64,000 nucleotides of DNA from Streptomyces sp. LBL (GCF_029893585.1 NZ_JARXYX010000014.1:62001-126000); one strand, 5' to 3'. Shown: positions 8,578 through 17,310, numbered from the stretch's first letter. Numbers and translations are program-made. The notes: a model not told the origin generated them from the sequence alone.

Positions 8578-9510
8578 ATGAAGCTCGTCTTCGCCGGTAC
8601 CCCCGAGGTCGCCGTTCCCGCTCTGGACGCTCTGCTTGCCGCCGGGCGGCATGAGGTGGCCGCTGTCGTCACGCGGCCCGACGCGCCGGCCGGGCGTGGG
8701 CGGAGGCTGGTCGCCTCTCCCGTCGCCGAGCGGGCCGAGGAGGCCGGGATCGAGGTGCTGAAGCCCGCGAAGCCTCGGGACCCGGAGTTCCTCGAGCGGC
8801 TCCGTGAGATCGCCCCGGACTGCTGTCCCGTCGTGGCGTACGGCGCTCTCCTGCCCAGGGTCGCCCTCGACATCCCGGCCCACGGCTGGGTCAACCTGCA
8901 CTTCTCGCTGCTGCCCGCCTGGCGCGGAGCCGCCCCCGTGCAGCACGCCGTCGTGGCGGGGGACGAGATCACGGGAGCCTCCACCTTCCTCATCGAAGAG
9001 GGACTCGACTCCGGGCCCGTCTACGGAACGCTGACCGAGACCATCCGGCCCATTGACACCAGCGGCGACCTGCTGACCCGGCTCGCCTTCGCCGGCGCCG
9101 GGCTGCTGGTCGCGACCATGGACGGGATCGAGGACGGTTCCCTGAAGGCCGTACCGCAGCCGACCGAGGGCATCACCGTCGCCCCGAAGATCACCGTCGA
9201 GGACGCCCGGGTGGACTGGGGCACGCCCGCGCTGCGGGTGGACCGGGTCGTGCGCGGATGCACCCCGGCGCCCGGCGCCTGGACCACCTTCCGCGGCGAG
9301 CGGCTCAAGCTCATCCAGGTCCGGCCTGTCCCCGAGCGGTCCGACCTCGCCCCCGGCGTGCCGGCCGTCGGCAAGAACGACGTGCACGTGGGCACGGGGT
9401 CGCACGCCGTCGAGCTGCTGTGGGTGCAGGCCCAGGGCAAGAAGCCGATGAAGGCCGCCGACTGGGCGCGGGGCGTGCGCATCGGCGAGGGCGAGATCCT
9501 CGGCAGGTGA
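8578..9510 (+). CDS. fmt: Methionyl-tRNA formyltransferase
   Basis: The enzyme formylates the amino group of initiator methionyl-tRNA using 10-formyltetrahydrofolate. The 310-residue protein has the start MKLVFAGTPEVAVPALDALL, the folate-binding active-site region HFSLLPAWRGAAPVQHAV (about residues 106-123) and GDEITGAS with the catalytic Asp. The C-terminal tRNA-binding domain is complete. The ATG at 8578 is the only sensible start. rsmB follows about 200 bases downstream in the same direction, a very common pairing in bacteria. Confidence 0.96.
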   Translation: MKLVFAGTPEVAVPALDALLAAGRHEVAAVVTRPDAPAGRGRRLVASPVAERAEEAGIEVLKPAKPRDPEFLERLREIAPDCCPVVAYGALLPRVALDIPAHGWVNLHFSLLPAWRGAAPVQHAVVAGDEITGASTFLIEEGLDSGPVYGTLTETIRPIDTSGDLLTRLAFAGAGLLVATMDGIEDGSLKAVPQPTEGITVAPKITVEDARVDWGTPALRVDRVVRGCTPAPGAWTTFRGERLKLIQVRPVPERSDLAPGVPAVGKNDVHVGTGSHAVELLWVQAQGKKPMKAADWARGVRIGEGEILGR

Positions 9511-9515
9511 GGAAC

Positions 9516-9645
9516 GGGACGAGGAGACCCCCGGCCGCTGACGGACAGGAGACCCCCGGCCGCTGAGGGACAGGAGACCCCCGGCCGCTGAGGGACAGGA
9601 GACCCGCGGCAGCTGAGGGACGGGTCGAGGAGACCCTCGGCGCGT
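9516..9645. repeat. Tandem repeats of about 25 bp between fmt and rsmB
   Basis: A unit close to GGGACAGGAGACCCCCGGCC followed by GCTGA occurs four to five times in direct orientation, with point differences toward both ends. The array occupies most of the gap between fmt and rsmB. It has no coding potential. Confidence 0.75.
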
Positions 9646-9708
9646 TGCTCGGCAGGCGGCGGACTTACGCTGGGTGCGTACCCCTCCCTGAATCCGGAGC
9701 ACCTTTTC

Positions 9709-11136
9709 GTGAGCGACCAGCCCCGTCGGCCCCGCAAGCCGGCCAAGCCCTACCGACGGCCCCAGAAGGACCCCGTCCGCATGCTCGCCTTCGAGGCGCT
9801 GCGGGCCGTGGACGAGCGGGACGCATACGCCAACCTCGTCCTGCCGCCCCTGCTGCGAAAGGCACGGGAAAAGGAGGGGCCCGACACGTTCGACGCACGG
9901 GACGCGGCCCTGGCGACCGAGCTGGTGTACGGGACGCTGAGGCGCCAGGGGACGTACGACGCGGTCATCGCGGCCTGTGTGGACCGGCCGCTGCGTGAGG
10001 TCGACCCCCCGGTGCTCGACGTGCTGAGCCTCGGTGTGCACCAGCTGCTCGGGACGCGTATCCCCACGCATGCCGCCGTCTCCGCCTCCGTGGAGCTGGC
10101 CCGGGTCGTGCTCGGCGACGGGCGGGCCAAGTTCGTCAACGCCGTGCTGCGGAAGGTCGCGCAGAACGATCTCGACGGGTGGATCGAGAAGGTCGCCCCG
10201 CCCTACGACGACGATCCCGAGGACCACCTCGCCGTGGTGCACTCGCACCCCCGCTGGGTCGTCTCCGCGCTGTGGGACGCCCTCGGCGGCGGGCGGGCCG
10301 GCATCGAGGAACTGCTGGAGGCCGACAACGAGCGGCCCGCGGTGACCCTGGTCGCCCGGCCGGGGCGGGCCACCACGGAGGAACTGCTCCGGGAGGAGGC
10401 CGCCGTACCGGGGCGCTGGTCGCCGTATGCCGTGCGGCTGAGCGAGGGCGGCGAGCCCGGTGCCGTCGAGGCCGTCCGCGAGGGCCGGGCCGGGGTGCAG
10501 GACGAGGGCAGCCAGCTCGTGGCCCTGGCGCTGGCCAACGCGCCGCTGGAGGGGCGGGACGAGAAGTGGCTCGACGGGTGTGCCGGGCCGGGGGGCAAGG
10601 CCGCGCTGCTGGCCGCCCTCGCCGCTGAGCGCGGAGCCTTCCTGCTCGCCTCCGAGAAGCTGCCGCACCGGGCCGGGCTGGTCGCCAGGGCCCTGGACGG
10701 GAACCCGGGGCCGTACCAGGTCATCGCCGCCGACGGGACCCGGCCGCCGTGGCGGGCCGGTTCTTTCGACCGGGTGCTGATGGACGTGCCCTGCACCGGA
10801 CTCGGCGCCCTGCGCCGACGGCCCGAGGCACGGTGGCGCAGGCGGCCCGAGGACCTGGACGCCTTCGCCCCGCTGCAGCGCGGGTTGCTGCGCACGGCCC
10901 TCGACTCCGTACGGGTCGGCGGGATCGTCGGCTACGCCACCTGCTCCCCCCACCTGGCCGAGACCCGGGCCGTCGTCGACGACGTGCTCAAGCAGCGGCC
11001 CGAGGCCGAACTCATCGACGCCCGCCCGCTGTTGCCGGGTGTGCCGGATCTCGGCGACGGTCCCGACGTACAGCTGTGGCCGCATCGGCACGGGACCGAC
11101 GCCATGTACCTGGCGCTCATTCGGAGGACTGGCTGA
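9709..11136 (+). CDS. rsmB: 16S rRNA (cytosine-C5) methyltransferase, RsmB/NOP family
   Basis: This SAM-dependent enzyme is expected to methylate C967 (E. coli numbering) of 16S rRNA. The 475-residue protein has a basic N-terminal tail (RPRKPAKPYRRPQKDP), a NusB-like RNA-binding domain up to about residue 180, then the methyltransferase core with the SAM loop CAGPGGKAALLA, the catalytic cysteine motif DVPCTGLGALRRRPE and the second cysteine motif YATCS. The GTG start at 9709 is the first in frame before the basic tail. A hairpin lies 35 bases after the stop, and beyond it the gene content changes to accessory DNA. Confidence 0.95.
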   Translation: MSDQPRRPRKPAKPYRRPQKDPVRMLAFEALRAVDERDAYANLVLPPLLRKAREKEGPDTFDARDAALATELVYGTLRRQGTYDAVIAACVDRPLREVDPPVLDVLSLGVHQLLGTRIPTHAAVSASVELARVVLGDGRAKFVNAVLRKVAQNDLDGWIEKVAPPYDDDPEDHLAVVHSHPRWVVSALWDALGGGRAGIEELLEADNERPAVTLVARPGRATTEELLREEAAVPGRWSPYAVRLSEGGEPGAVEAVREGRAGVQDEGSQLVALALANAPLEGRDEKWLDGCAGPGGKAALLAALAAERGAFLLASEKLPHRAGLVARALDGNPGPYQVIAADGTRPPWRAGSFDRVLMDVPCTGLGALRRRPEARWRRRPEDLDAFAPLQRGLLRTALDSVRVGGIVGYATCSPHLAETRAVVDDVLKQRPEAELIDARPLLPGVPDLGDGPDVQLWPHRHGTDAMYLALIRRTG

Positions 11137-11170
11137 CGCTCCGTGCCTTGTAGGCCCTCAATTTCGGGGG

Positions 11171-11191
11171 GGGGGCGGTGACACCGCCCCC
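11171..11191 (+). terminator. Hairpin after rsmB
   Basis: GGGGGCGGT and ACCGCCCCC pair perfectly around a three-base loop. The left arm sits at the end of a 13-G run, which also makes this spot prone to sequencing error. Confidence 0.65.
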
Positions 11192-11263
11192 GAACAAACG
11201 GGACGTCACCGTCTCCGCGCCGACTTCAGCCCGCTTGGCGGATGGTGGGGCTCGCGGGGCGGC

Positions 11264-11434
11264 TCAGTGGTGCCGGGGGTGCGCGGTGAGGGCGTCGAAG
11301 TTAATGGTTCCGCGCTGCAGTTTCGCGTCGTGGGGTGCGTTGAATCCGGCGTTGGCGATGTACAGCTGGTTGCCGTGACTCGGGAGATCTGTGCTGGAAA
11401 CTGCTACCGAAGGGCGGTCAACGTCAGCGGGCAG
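11264..11434 (-). pseudogene. Possible C-terminal remnant of an unidentified gene (lactonase-like?)
   Basis: On the minus strand 56 codons read through SSTDLPSHGNQLYIANAGFN and end at a TGA at 11264-11266; an in-frame stop lies directly upstream. The phrase GNQLYIANAGF resembles the beta-propeller strands of SMP-30/lactonase-like proteins. No start codon or domain can be assigned. The rest of 11137-11490 shows nothing else apart from the hairpin. Confidence 0.25.
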
Positions 11435-11491
11435 TCAGCCGGTCCGACGGCGAGGCCCAGGTTCTTGTCAGGGAGGGGCCTCATAGGTCGA

Positions 11492-12451
11492 TCAGCTGGG
11501 TGTCTCGGACGAGTCGGCCGGCTCGGAGTCGTCGGCCGGTGCGGACCGCTCGATGTCGTCGTTGGCCGCGGACCAGCTGGCCAGCAGGTTCAGGGCGTCC
11601 TGGGAGGGGGAGGCGGGCTCGGCGGTGTAGGTGAGGAGGACCTGGCTGAGGTCGCCGCCCACCGGGAAGCTTTCGAACGGTAGGTCGAGGTCGCCGACGA
11701 CCGGGTGGTGCAGAAGCTTCACGCCGGTGGTGTGTATCCGTACGTTGTGGGCGGCCCAGCGGTGCCGGAACTCCTCGCTACGAGTGGACAGTTCCCCGAT
11801 CAGGTCCGTCAGCCGCCGGTCGTAGAGATCGCGGCCGGCCTCGGCGCGCAGCATGGCGACACAGTCGCCTGCGACCTGGTCCCAGTCGCGGAAGAATTCG
11901 GTTGCTTGCGGGTCGAGGAAGACGAACCTGGCGTTGTTGGGCGGGCGCACAGGGTCGGCGTAGACCGGGGAGTACAGGGCGCGCCCGAGGTCGTTGGTGG
12001 CCAGGATGTCCCCCCGCCCGCTGAGGACGAACGCGGGTGTGCCGCTCATGGAGTCGAGGACGCGCTGCACGGCGGGCCGCACGCGCTGCTGGGCCGGCCG
12101 ACGGCGTGGTGGGCGCGTGGTGCCGGCGCCGCGCAGGAGGTCGTTCAGGTGGATGCGTTCGGCCTCGTCGAGCTGCAGCGCTTGCGCGATGCCCTCGATG
12201 ATGCCCTCGGAGACCCCGGTGGCGTTGCCGCGCTCCAGCCGGGTGTAGTACTCGCTGGAGATGCCCGCGAGAAGGGCGACCTCCTCGCGGCGCAGCCCGG
12301 TGACCCGTCGGCGCTCTCCGCCGTACACGGGCAGTCCGGCCTGCTCGGGGGTGACCTTGGACCGTCGCGTGCCCAGGAACTCACGGATCTGGGCGCGGAC
12401 GTCCTCACGGATGTCGCGGTTGGTGCCATGTGGGTCGTTTCTGCCTGCCAT
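11492..12451 (-). CDS. XRE-family transcriptional regulator with MmyB-like ligand-binding domain
   Basis: The 319-residue protein has an N-terminal Cro/CI-type helix-turn-helix with the signature GLRREEVALLAGISSEYYTRL (about residues 50-70). A long MmyB-like domain follows, visible as GTPAFVLSGRGDILATNDLG and RFVFLDPQATEFFRDWDQVA, thought to bind a small hydrophobic ligand. The tail is acidic and repetitive (SAPADDSEPADSSETPS). I start at ATG 12451; GTG 12460 is an alternative. It is divergent from the ester cyclase gene, with overlapping inverted repeats in between, so it probably controls itself and that neighbour. It is the most diverged of three such regulators in this region. Confidence 0.9.
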   Translation of the reverse strand: MAGRNDPHGTNRDIREDVRAQIREFLGTRRSKVTPEQAGLPVYGGERRRVTGLRREEVALLAGISSEYYTRLERGNATGVSEGIIEGIAQALQLDEAERIHLNDLLRGAGTTRPPRRRPAQQRVRPAVQRVLDSMSGTPAFVLSGRGDILATNDLGRALYSPVYADPVRPPNNARFVFLDPQATEFFRDWDQVAGDCVAMLRAEAGRDLYDRRLTDLIGELSTRSEEFRHRWAAHNVRIHTTGVKLLHHPVVGDLDLPFESFPVGGDLSQVLLTYTAEPASPSQDALNLLASWSAANDDIERSAPADDSEPADSSETPS

Positions 12452-12483
12452 GCGTTTCACTCTACGAGCGCTTCCGCCGGGTT

Positions 12484-12517
12484 GGGGGTCCCTGTCAGTG
12501 ACCCCCTCATCAGGGAC
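12484..12517. promoter_or_regulatory. Overlapping inverted repeats between the XRE gene and ester cyclase gene
   Basis: GGGGGTC (12484-12490) pairs with GACCCCC (12500-12506), and GTCCCTG (12488-12494) pairs with CAGGGAC (12511-12517). Two overlapping dyads in the divergent intergenic space are what an autoregulated XRE operator would look like. The assignment to this regulator is inference from position. Confidence 0.45.
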
Positions 12518-12663
12518 TCCCACGCCCCCGTGAAAACCGGTTTTGTTGGTGGTGCACCGCCCACGGCGGTGTGAATGGCCCGGCCGGCGCTGCTTGTGCC
12601 GCCGGTCACCAGCCCTTTCGCGGCGCCGTCGGCGCTGTGATCACCAGCGCCAGAAGGACGATC

Positions 12664-13236
12664 ATGCGTCGATACGCCAAGCCGGCGGCCGTAGTCACGG
12701 CGCTGGGAGCGCTCAGCCTCGTGGCCTTCGGATCGGGAGCCGCGGCCGACACGGCCGACCGCACCACTGGTTCCGGGTCGCCGTCTCGCGTCACGGCGGA
12801 ATCCGTCTCCTGGAACCACGGGACCGCTCAGGTGAACAAGCGCATCATGGAGCGCTACACGAGTGAGTACCTGCCCGGTCGCGATCCCGCGCCGGCGAGC
12901 AAGTTCGTCAGCCCGGACATCGTCGTGCACTCCGACGGCCAGACGTGGCAGGGCCGGGACACCTATCTCGGCATCGTCGCGGCGAACCTGAAGGCCTTCC
13001 CCGACCTCAAGTGGACGGTGGAGGACATGCGGGCCGACGGGGACACCGTGGCCATCCGCTACTCCATGACGGGAACCCACGAAGGCCCCTTCGCCGGGGT
13101 CGAGGCGACGGGCAAGGCGATCCGCTCGGAGAGCATGGCGTTCTACCGCCTGTCTCACGGCAAGATCGTCGAGGAGCGCGCCCAGCTCGACATGCTCGGC
13201 ATCCTCCGGCAGATGGGCGCCATCCCCGTCGCATAG
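12664..13236 (+). CDS. Secreted ester cyclase (SnoaL-like)
   Basis: The 190-residue protein begins with a clear signal peptide, a basic start (MRRYAKPAAV) followed by a hydrophobic core (GALSLVAFGSGAAA) and cleavage probably near AAADTA. The mature part has the SnoaL-like pattern RIMERYTSEYLPG, then VHSDGQTWQGRDTYL, MTGTHEGPFAGVEATGK and AFYRLSHGKIVEERAQLD. SnoaL-like proteins catalyse aldol-type ring closures or act as hydrolases or isomerases; here the substrate is unknown. An exported version is less usual than the cytoplasmic polyketide cyclases. It lies 125 bases before SDR1 and could be cotranscribed with it. Confidence 0.82.
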   Translation: MRRYAKPAAVVTALGALSLVAFGSGAAADTADRTTGSGSPSRVTAESVSWNHGTAQVNKRIMERYTSEYLPGRDPAPASKFVSPDIVVHSDGQTWQGRDTYLGIVAANLKAFPDLKWTVEDMRADGDTVAIRYSMTGTHEGPFAGVEATGKAIRSESMAFYRLSHGKIVEERAQLDMLGILRQMGAIPVA

Positions 13237-13360
13237 CAGCGGAGCGCGGTACTTCACTCGCATCGCCTCCCTCCCCCCCCCACCACGCCGACGTAATGAC
13301 CGGCGCTCGCCGTGCCCCTCGGCACGCACATGCAGAGAACCAAGGAAACAGGACACCCCC

Positions 13361-14125
13361 ATGGCATCGAAACTGACTGGCACTGTCGCTCTCGTCACCG
13401 GCGCAAGCAGCGGGATCGGCGAGGCCACGGCCCGCCAACTCGCCGAGCTCGGCGCGTCCGTGGCCCTGGTGGCTCGCCGCAAGGACCGTCTGGACGCACT
13501 CGCCGCCGAGATCGAGAAGGCCGGTGGCACCGCGCTGGTGGTGGAGGCCGACATCACTGACCGCGCCCAGGCCGAGGCCGCCGTACAGCAGACCGTCGAG
13601 CACTTCGGTGGGCTGGACACCCTGGTCAACAACGCCGGTCTGATGCTGCTGGGCCCCGTCGTCGATGCGGACGCCGAGGAATGGGAGCGCATGATCGCCG
13701 TCAACGTGAAGGGTCTGCTCTACACCACCCGCGCGGCCCTGCCGCATCTGCTCAAGGCCGCCGAGGACGGTACGCGCCGGGTCGCCGACATCGTCAACAT
13801 CAGCTCCGTCGCGGGCCGCGTCGCCATGAACGGCCTCGGCGTGTACAACCTCACCAAGTTCGGTGTGAACGGCTTCACCGAGTCCCTGCGCCAGGAAGTC
13901 ACCCAGCGGCACGTCCGCGTCGGTGTCCTGGAGCCGGGTGGCGTGTACACCGAGCTTGCCTCGCACAACAAGCCCGAGATCCAGGAAGCGATGATCACCC
14001 CGCTCCTCGGGGTGGTCGAGTTTCTCGCCCCCGAGGACATCGCCGACGGCGTCGCCTACATGGTCACCCGGCCCCGCCACGCCTCCATCGGCGAGCTGTG
14101 GATCATGCCCACCGACCAAGGCTGA
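13361..14125 (+). CDS. SDR-family oxidoreductase (SDR1)
   Basis: The 254-residue protein is a classical short-chain dehydrogenase/reductase. It has the cofactor loop TGASSGIGEATA (residues 14-25), ARRKDRL suggesting NADP(H) preference, NNAG, the catalytic Ser in NISSVAG, and YNLTK as the Tyr-X-X-X-Lys pair. The closing motif is GGVYTELASHN. The substrate cannot be read from sequence. It is followed by SDR2 and an aldo/keto reductase in the same direction. Two small pieces of a second copy of this gene lie at 33065-33164 in opposite orientations. Confidence 0.93.
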   Translation: MASKLTGTVALVTGASSGIGEATARQLAELGASVALVARRKDRLDALAAEIEKAGGTALVVEADITDRAQAEAAVQQTVEHFGGLDTLVNNAGLMLLGPVVDADAEEWERMIAVNVKGLLYTTRAALPHLLKAAEDGTRRVADIVNISSVAGRVAMNGLGVYNLTKFGVNGFTESLRQEVTQRHVRVGVLEPGGVYTELASHNKPEIQEAMITPLLGVVEFLAPEDIADGVAYMVTRPRHASIGELWIMPTDQG

Positions 14126-14236
14126 CGCCGCCTGGCCCGCCCGGCCCTTCCTCGCCCGGTCGGCCGCTGGGACGGGTACGACGCATCACCACCGCACACA
14201 CCAGATGCCGGATGAACGGCGCCTGAAAGGAAACCC

Positions 14237-15082
14237 ATGAGTAAGGTCATTCTCGTCACCGGTGCCGGACGCGGTCTGGGCACGGACATCGCCCGCGAGG
14301 CCCTCGCCGCCGGCCACCAGGTCGTCGCCACCGGCCGCCGCCCCGAGGAGGTCGAGAAGACCCTCGGCGGGCCGCAGGACAACCTGCTGGTCACCAAGCT
14401 CGACGTCACCAGCCTGGACGACGCCGAGGCCGCCGCGCAGGCCGCCGTCGACCGCTTCGGCCGCATCGACGTCCTGATCAACAACGCAGGGAACCTGTTC
14501 ACCGGCTACTTCGAGGAGATCGCGCCCGCGCAGATGCGCCGGCAGTTCGAAACCAACCTCTTCGGCCCGATGAACGTCACCCGCGCCGTCCTGCCGATCA
14601 TGCGACGGCAGCGTGCCGGCCACGTCATCACCATCACCTCGACCGCCGGCCTGGTCGGCATGGAGTTCACCTCCGCCTACGCCGCCTCCAAGTTCGCGGA
14701 AGAGGGCTGGATGGAGTCCCTGCGCTACGACGTCGAGCCATACGACATCCACACCACGGTCGTGGAGCCCGGCTATTTCCGCACCGAACTCCTCGTGGAC
14801 GGCTCCACCATCTGGCCCGAGCTGTCCATCGACGACTACGCCCCGCGCACCGCCCCGCGGATCGAGGGCATGAAGAGCATGAACGGCCGGCAGCCCGGCG
14901 ACCCCGCCAAGCTCGCCCGCGCCCTGCTCACCATCGCCGGCCAGGACAAGCCCCTGCAGCGCTTCGTCGCCGGCGCCGACGCCATCGAGGCCGCCGAGGC
15001 CAAGGCGCAGGAACTCCTCGCCCAGGCCGACGCCTCCCGCGAACTGGGCGGCGCCCTGGCCTACGACGACACCCACGCCTGA
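14237..15082 (+). CDS. SDR-family oxidoreductase, copy A (SDR2a)
   Basis: The 281-residue protein has the cofactor loop TGAGRGLGTDIA (residues 8-19), ATGRRPEEV for NADP(H), NNAGNLF, catalytic Ser in ITSTAG and YAASK. The tail beyond residue 200 (DDYAPRTAPRIEGMKSMNG) is typical of SDRs annotated as 3-oxoacyl-ACP reductase-like, but the substrate is unknown. A ribosome site, GAAAGGAAACCC, precedes the ATG. A near-identical inverted copy lies at 29245-30090, with the same length and about four residue changes. Similarity runs some 25 bases upstream and about 60 bases downstream of the gene. Confidence 0.93.
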   Translation: MSKVILVTGAGRGLGTDIAREALAAGHQVVATGRRPEEVEKTLGGPQDNLLVTKLDVTSLDDAEAAAQAAVDRFGRIDVLINNAGNLFTGYFEEIAPAQMRRQFETNLFGPMNVTRAVLPIMRRQRAGHVITITSTAGLVGMEFTSAYAASKFAEEGWMESLRYDVEPYDIHTTVVEPGYFRTELLVDGSTIWPELSIDDYAPRTAPRIEGMKSMNGRQPGDPAKLARALLTIAGQDKPLQRFVAGADAIEAAEAKAQELLAQADASRELGGALAYDDTHA

Positions 15083-15301
15083 GCGACACACCCCCGCACC
15101 CGGCCGAGGCGGAGGACACCGCCGGGCGGATACGCCTACAGACAGCAGCCGACCCGCTACGTGAGGGACGGCGCCTGCGCCGGCACCGCAAGCCCCGAAA
15201 CGTGGTCCGCCGACTGGCGGCCCACCGCACCGGTCATGGCGCTCACAGGCAAAGACCACCCACTGGCCATGCCGGCCATGCCGGCCACGACGCCATGCCG
15301 G

Positions 15302-15405
15302 CCACGACGCCACGACGCCACGACGCCACGACGCCACGACGCCACGACGCCACGACGCCACGACGCCACGACGCCACGACGCCACGACGCCACGACGCCA
15401 CGACG
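15302..15405 (+). repeat. 13 tandem copies of an 8-bp unit directly before an aldo/keto reductase ribosome site
   Basis: The unit CCACGACG is repeated 13 times without interruption. Degenerate units (CCATGCCGG, CCACGACGCCATG) precede it from about 15268. The array ends two bases before AAGGAG, which is the ribosome site of the aldo/keto reductase starting at 15420. The other copy of that gene (32050-33030) has the same AAGGAGTACCTG but no array. Confidence 0.95.
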
Positions 15406-15419
15406 AAAAGGAGTACCTG

Positions 15420-16400
15420 ATGAAGCACGTATCACTGGGCGGGCTCGATGTGTCCCGCATCGGCCTGGGAGCCATGACCATGGCCGGCACCTACACCACG
15501 GGCGGGGGACTCGATGACGCCGAGTCGATCCGCACCATCCACCGGGCGCTGGACCTCGGGGTCACCCACATCGACACCGCCGAGATCTACGGCCCCTTCC
15601 ACAGCGAGGAACTCGTCGGCAAGGCCATCAAGGGCCGACGCGACGACGTCGTCGTGGCCACGAAGTTCGGACTCGTCTCCCACGCCGGCGACGGCCCCGG
15701 CGTCATCGACAGCAGCCCCGCCAACGTGAAGACCGCCGTCGAAGGCTCACTCAAGCGGCTCGGCACCGACCACATCGACCTCTACTACCAGCACCGCGTC
15801 GACCCCAACACACCCATCGAAGAAACAGTCGGCGCGCTGGCCGAACTGGTCACCGAAGGCAAAGTCCGCCACATCGGACTCTCCGAGGCCGGCCCCGACA
15901 CGATCCGCCGGGCCCACGCCGTGCACCCGGTGGCCGCGCTGCAGACCGAATACTCGCTGTGGACCCGCGACGTCGAAGCCGAAATCCTCCCGCTGCTACG
16001 CGAGTTGCGCATCGGATTCGTTCCCTACTCCCCGCTCGGCCACGGCCTGCTCACCGGGCAGATCCGCACCGTCGACGACTTCACCGACGACGACTGGCGC
16101 AAGACCAACCCGCGCTTCACCGGCGAGAACTTCCAGCGCAACCTGACCATCGTCGACGAGGTACAGGCCATCGGCGCCGAGATCGGCGCCACTCCGGCGC
16201 AGACCGCACTGGCATGGCTGCTCACCCGCGGCGACGACATCGCCCCCATCCCCGGCACCCGCCGCGTCTCACGCGTCGAAGAGAACACCGCTGCCGACGC
16301 CGTCGAACTCAGCGCCGCTCAGCTCGACCGCCTCAACAACCTCACCCCCGCCGCCGGCGAACGCCACAACGAGGCCAACATGGCCAGCATCGACCACTGA
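15420..16400 (+). CDS. Aldo/keto reductase, copy A
   Basis: The 326-residue TIM-barrel enzyme reduces aldehydes or ketones with NADPH. Family residues are visible: DTAEIYGPFHSEELVG with the catalytic Asp and Tyr, VVATKFG with the catalytic Lys, YYQHRVDP with the catalytic His, and the cofactor-binding end PIPGTRRVSRVEEN. Length and motifs match the AKR subgroup typified by plant and bacterial auxin-induced-type reductases. The ATG at 15420 has AAGGAG six bases upstream. An inverted copy at 32050-33030 differs by two residues (T to A in ELVTEG, D to N in RGDD). Confidence 0.94.
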   Translation: MKHVSLGGLDVSRIGLGAMTMAGTYTTGGGLDDAESIRTIHRALDLGVTHIDTAEIYGPFHSEELVGKAIKGRRDDVVVATKFGLVSHAGDGPGVIDSSPANVKTAVEGSLKRLGTDHIDLYYQHRVDPNTPIEETVGALAELVTEGKVRHIGLSEAGPDTIRRAHAVHPVAALQTEYSLWTRDVEAEILPLLRELRIGFVPYSPLGHGLLTGQIRTVDDFTDDDWRKTNPRFTGENFQRNLTIVDEVQAIGAEIGATPAQTALAWLLTRGDDIAPIPGTRRVSRVEENTAADAVELSAAQLDRLNNLTPAAGERHNEANMASIDH

Positions 16401-16562
16401 CCACCGACGCCGCTGCGCCCGGGTCAGCCCACGCTCCCGGACTTCGCGACGGACTGACGCCCCGGTGACGTTCCTGATCCGGCACACCCGTCACACCCGT
16501 CACACCCGACCAATCTGCGTCCGTTCACCCATTACCACTGATCTCTGAAAAGGTTTCTCTTC

Positions 16563-17105
16563 ATGTCCAAGGTTCTCCTTGTCGTAGGCCACCCCGACCT
16601 GTCCCAGTCGAAGGCCAACGCGGCGCTCGTCGACGCCGTCCGCGATCTCCCCCATGTCACCGTGCACGACCTCTATGCCACCTACCCCGACTTCCAGATC
16701 GACGTCGCCGCAGAGCAGGCGCTGCTCGCCGAGCACGACGTGATCGTCTTCCAGCACCCCGTGTTCTGGTACAACACCACCCCGCTGTTCAAGCAGTGGC
16801 AGGACAAGGTCTTCACCTTTGGCTGGGCCTTCACCATAGACGGCTCCGCCTCGCAGCTGGCCGGCAAGAAGGCCGTCGTCGCCGTCACCACCGGCGTCCC
16901 CGCCGACCACTACACCCCCGAAGGCGCGAACAAGGCCACCATCGAGACCCTCCTCAGCAACTGGCACGCGACCCTGCGGCTGTGCCAGTTCGACATCCAG
17001 CAGCCGATGGTCAAGGTGTACGGCACCGCCTTCGGCCTCTCCGACGAAGACCTGGCCACCTCCGCCAAGCAGTACAACGAACTGCTCGCCTCCTACGCCG
17101 CCTGA
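16563..17105 (+). CDS. NAD(P)H-dependent flavodoxin-fold oxidoreductase (KefF/MdaB-like)
   Basis: The 180-residue protein has the flavodoxin-like quinone reductase pattern: LLVVGHPDLSQSKANAALVD at the N-terminus (FMN phosphate region), the conserved QHPVFWYNTTPLFKQWQDKV and the FGWAF stretch. Such enzymes reduce quinones by two electrons with FMN or FAD as cofactor. It follows the aldo/keto reductase by 160 bases, with three CACACCCG(T/A) units at 16483-16508 in the gap. A hairpin follows the stop. Together with the SDRs and the reductase it suggests a carbonyl/quinone detoxification block. Confidence 0.9.
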   Translation: MSKVLLVVGHPDLSQSKANAALVDAVRDLPHVTVHDLYATYPDFQIDVAAEQALLAEHDVIVFQHPVFWYNTTPLFKQWQDKVFTFGWAFTIDGSASQLAGKKAVVAVTTGVPADHYTPEGANKATIETLLSNWHATLRLCQFDIQQPMVKVYGTAFGLSDEDLATSAKQYNELLASYAA

Positions 17106-17112
17106 CGCGCTC

Positions 17113-17154
17113 TCACCACCGCGGTCGCTTGCCCTCAAGGTGACGCGGTGGTGA
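17113..17154 (+). terminator. Hairpin after the NAD(P)H reductase
   Basis: TCACCACCGCG pairs with CGCGGTGGTGA over 11 bp around a 20-base loop that itself contains CTTG/CAAG. It starts eight bases after the stop codon. Confidence 0.65.
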
Positions 17155-17310
17155 TGAGGCAGACATGGCCGCTCAACCGCGAGGTTCGCAACGCCGAGCG
17201 GCTTGCCGAGGCGGCTCTGAAGGTCGTGTGCGACCAGCGCACCAGCCTGGCCGGAGGACAGCTGAGTACTCGGCTGATACACACTCGGACCAGGCCACGT
17301 CCCGGTAAGA

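Noticed and set aside
11039..11683. Open frame of about 210 codons across the rsmB end and the following spacer
   Set aside because: It overlaps rsmB and the XRE gene in other frames, has no ribosome site and reads as Gly/Val-rich low-complexity sequence.
15298..15405. CRISPR array
   Set aside because: The 8-bp units are contiguous with no spacers.
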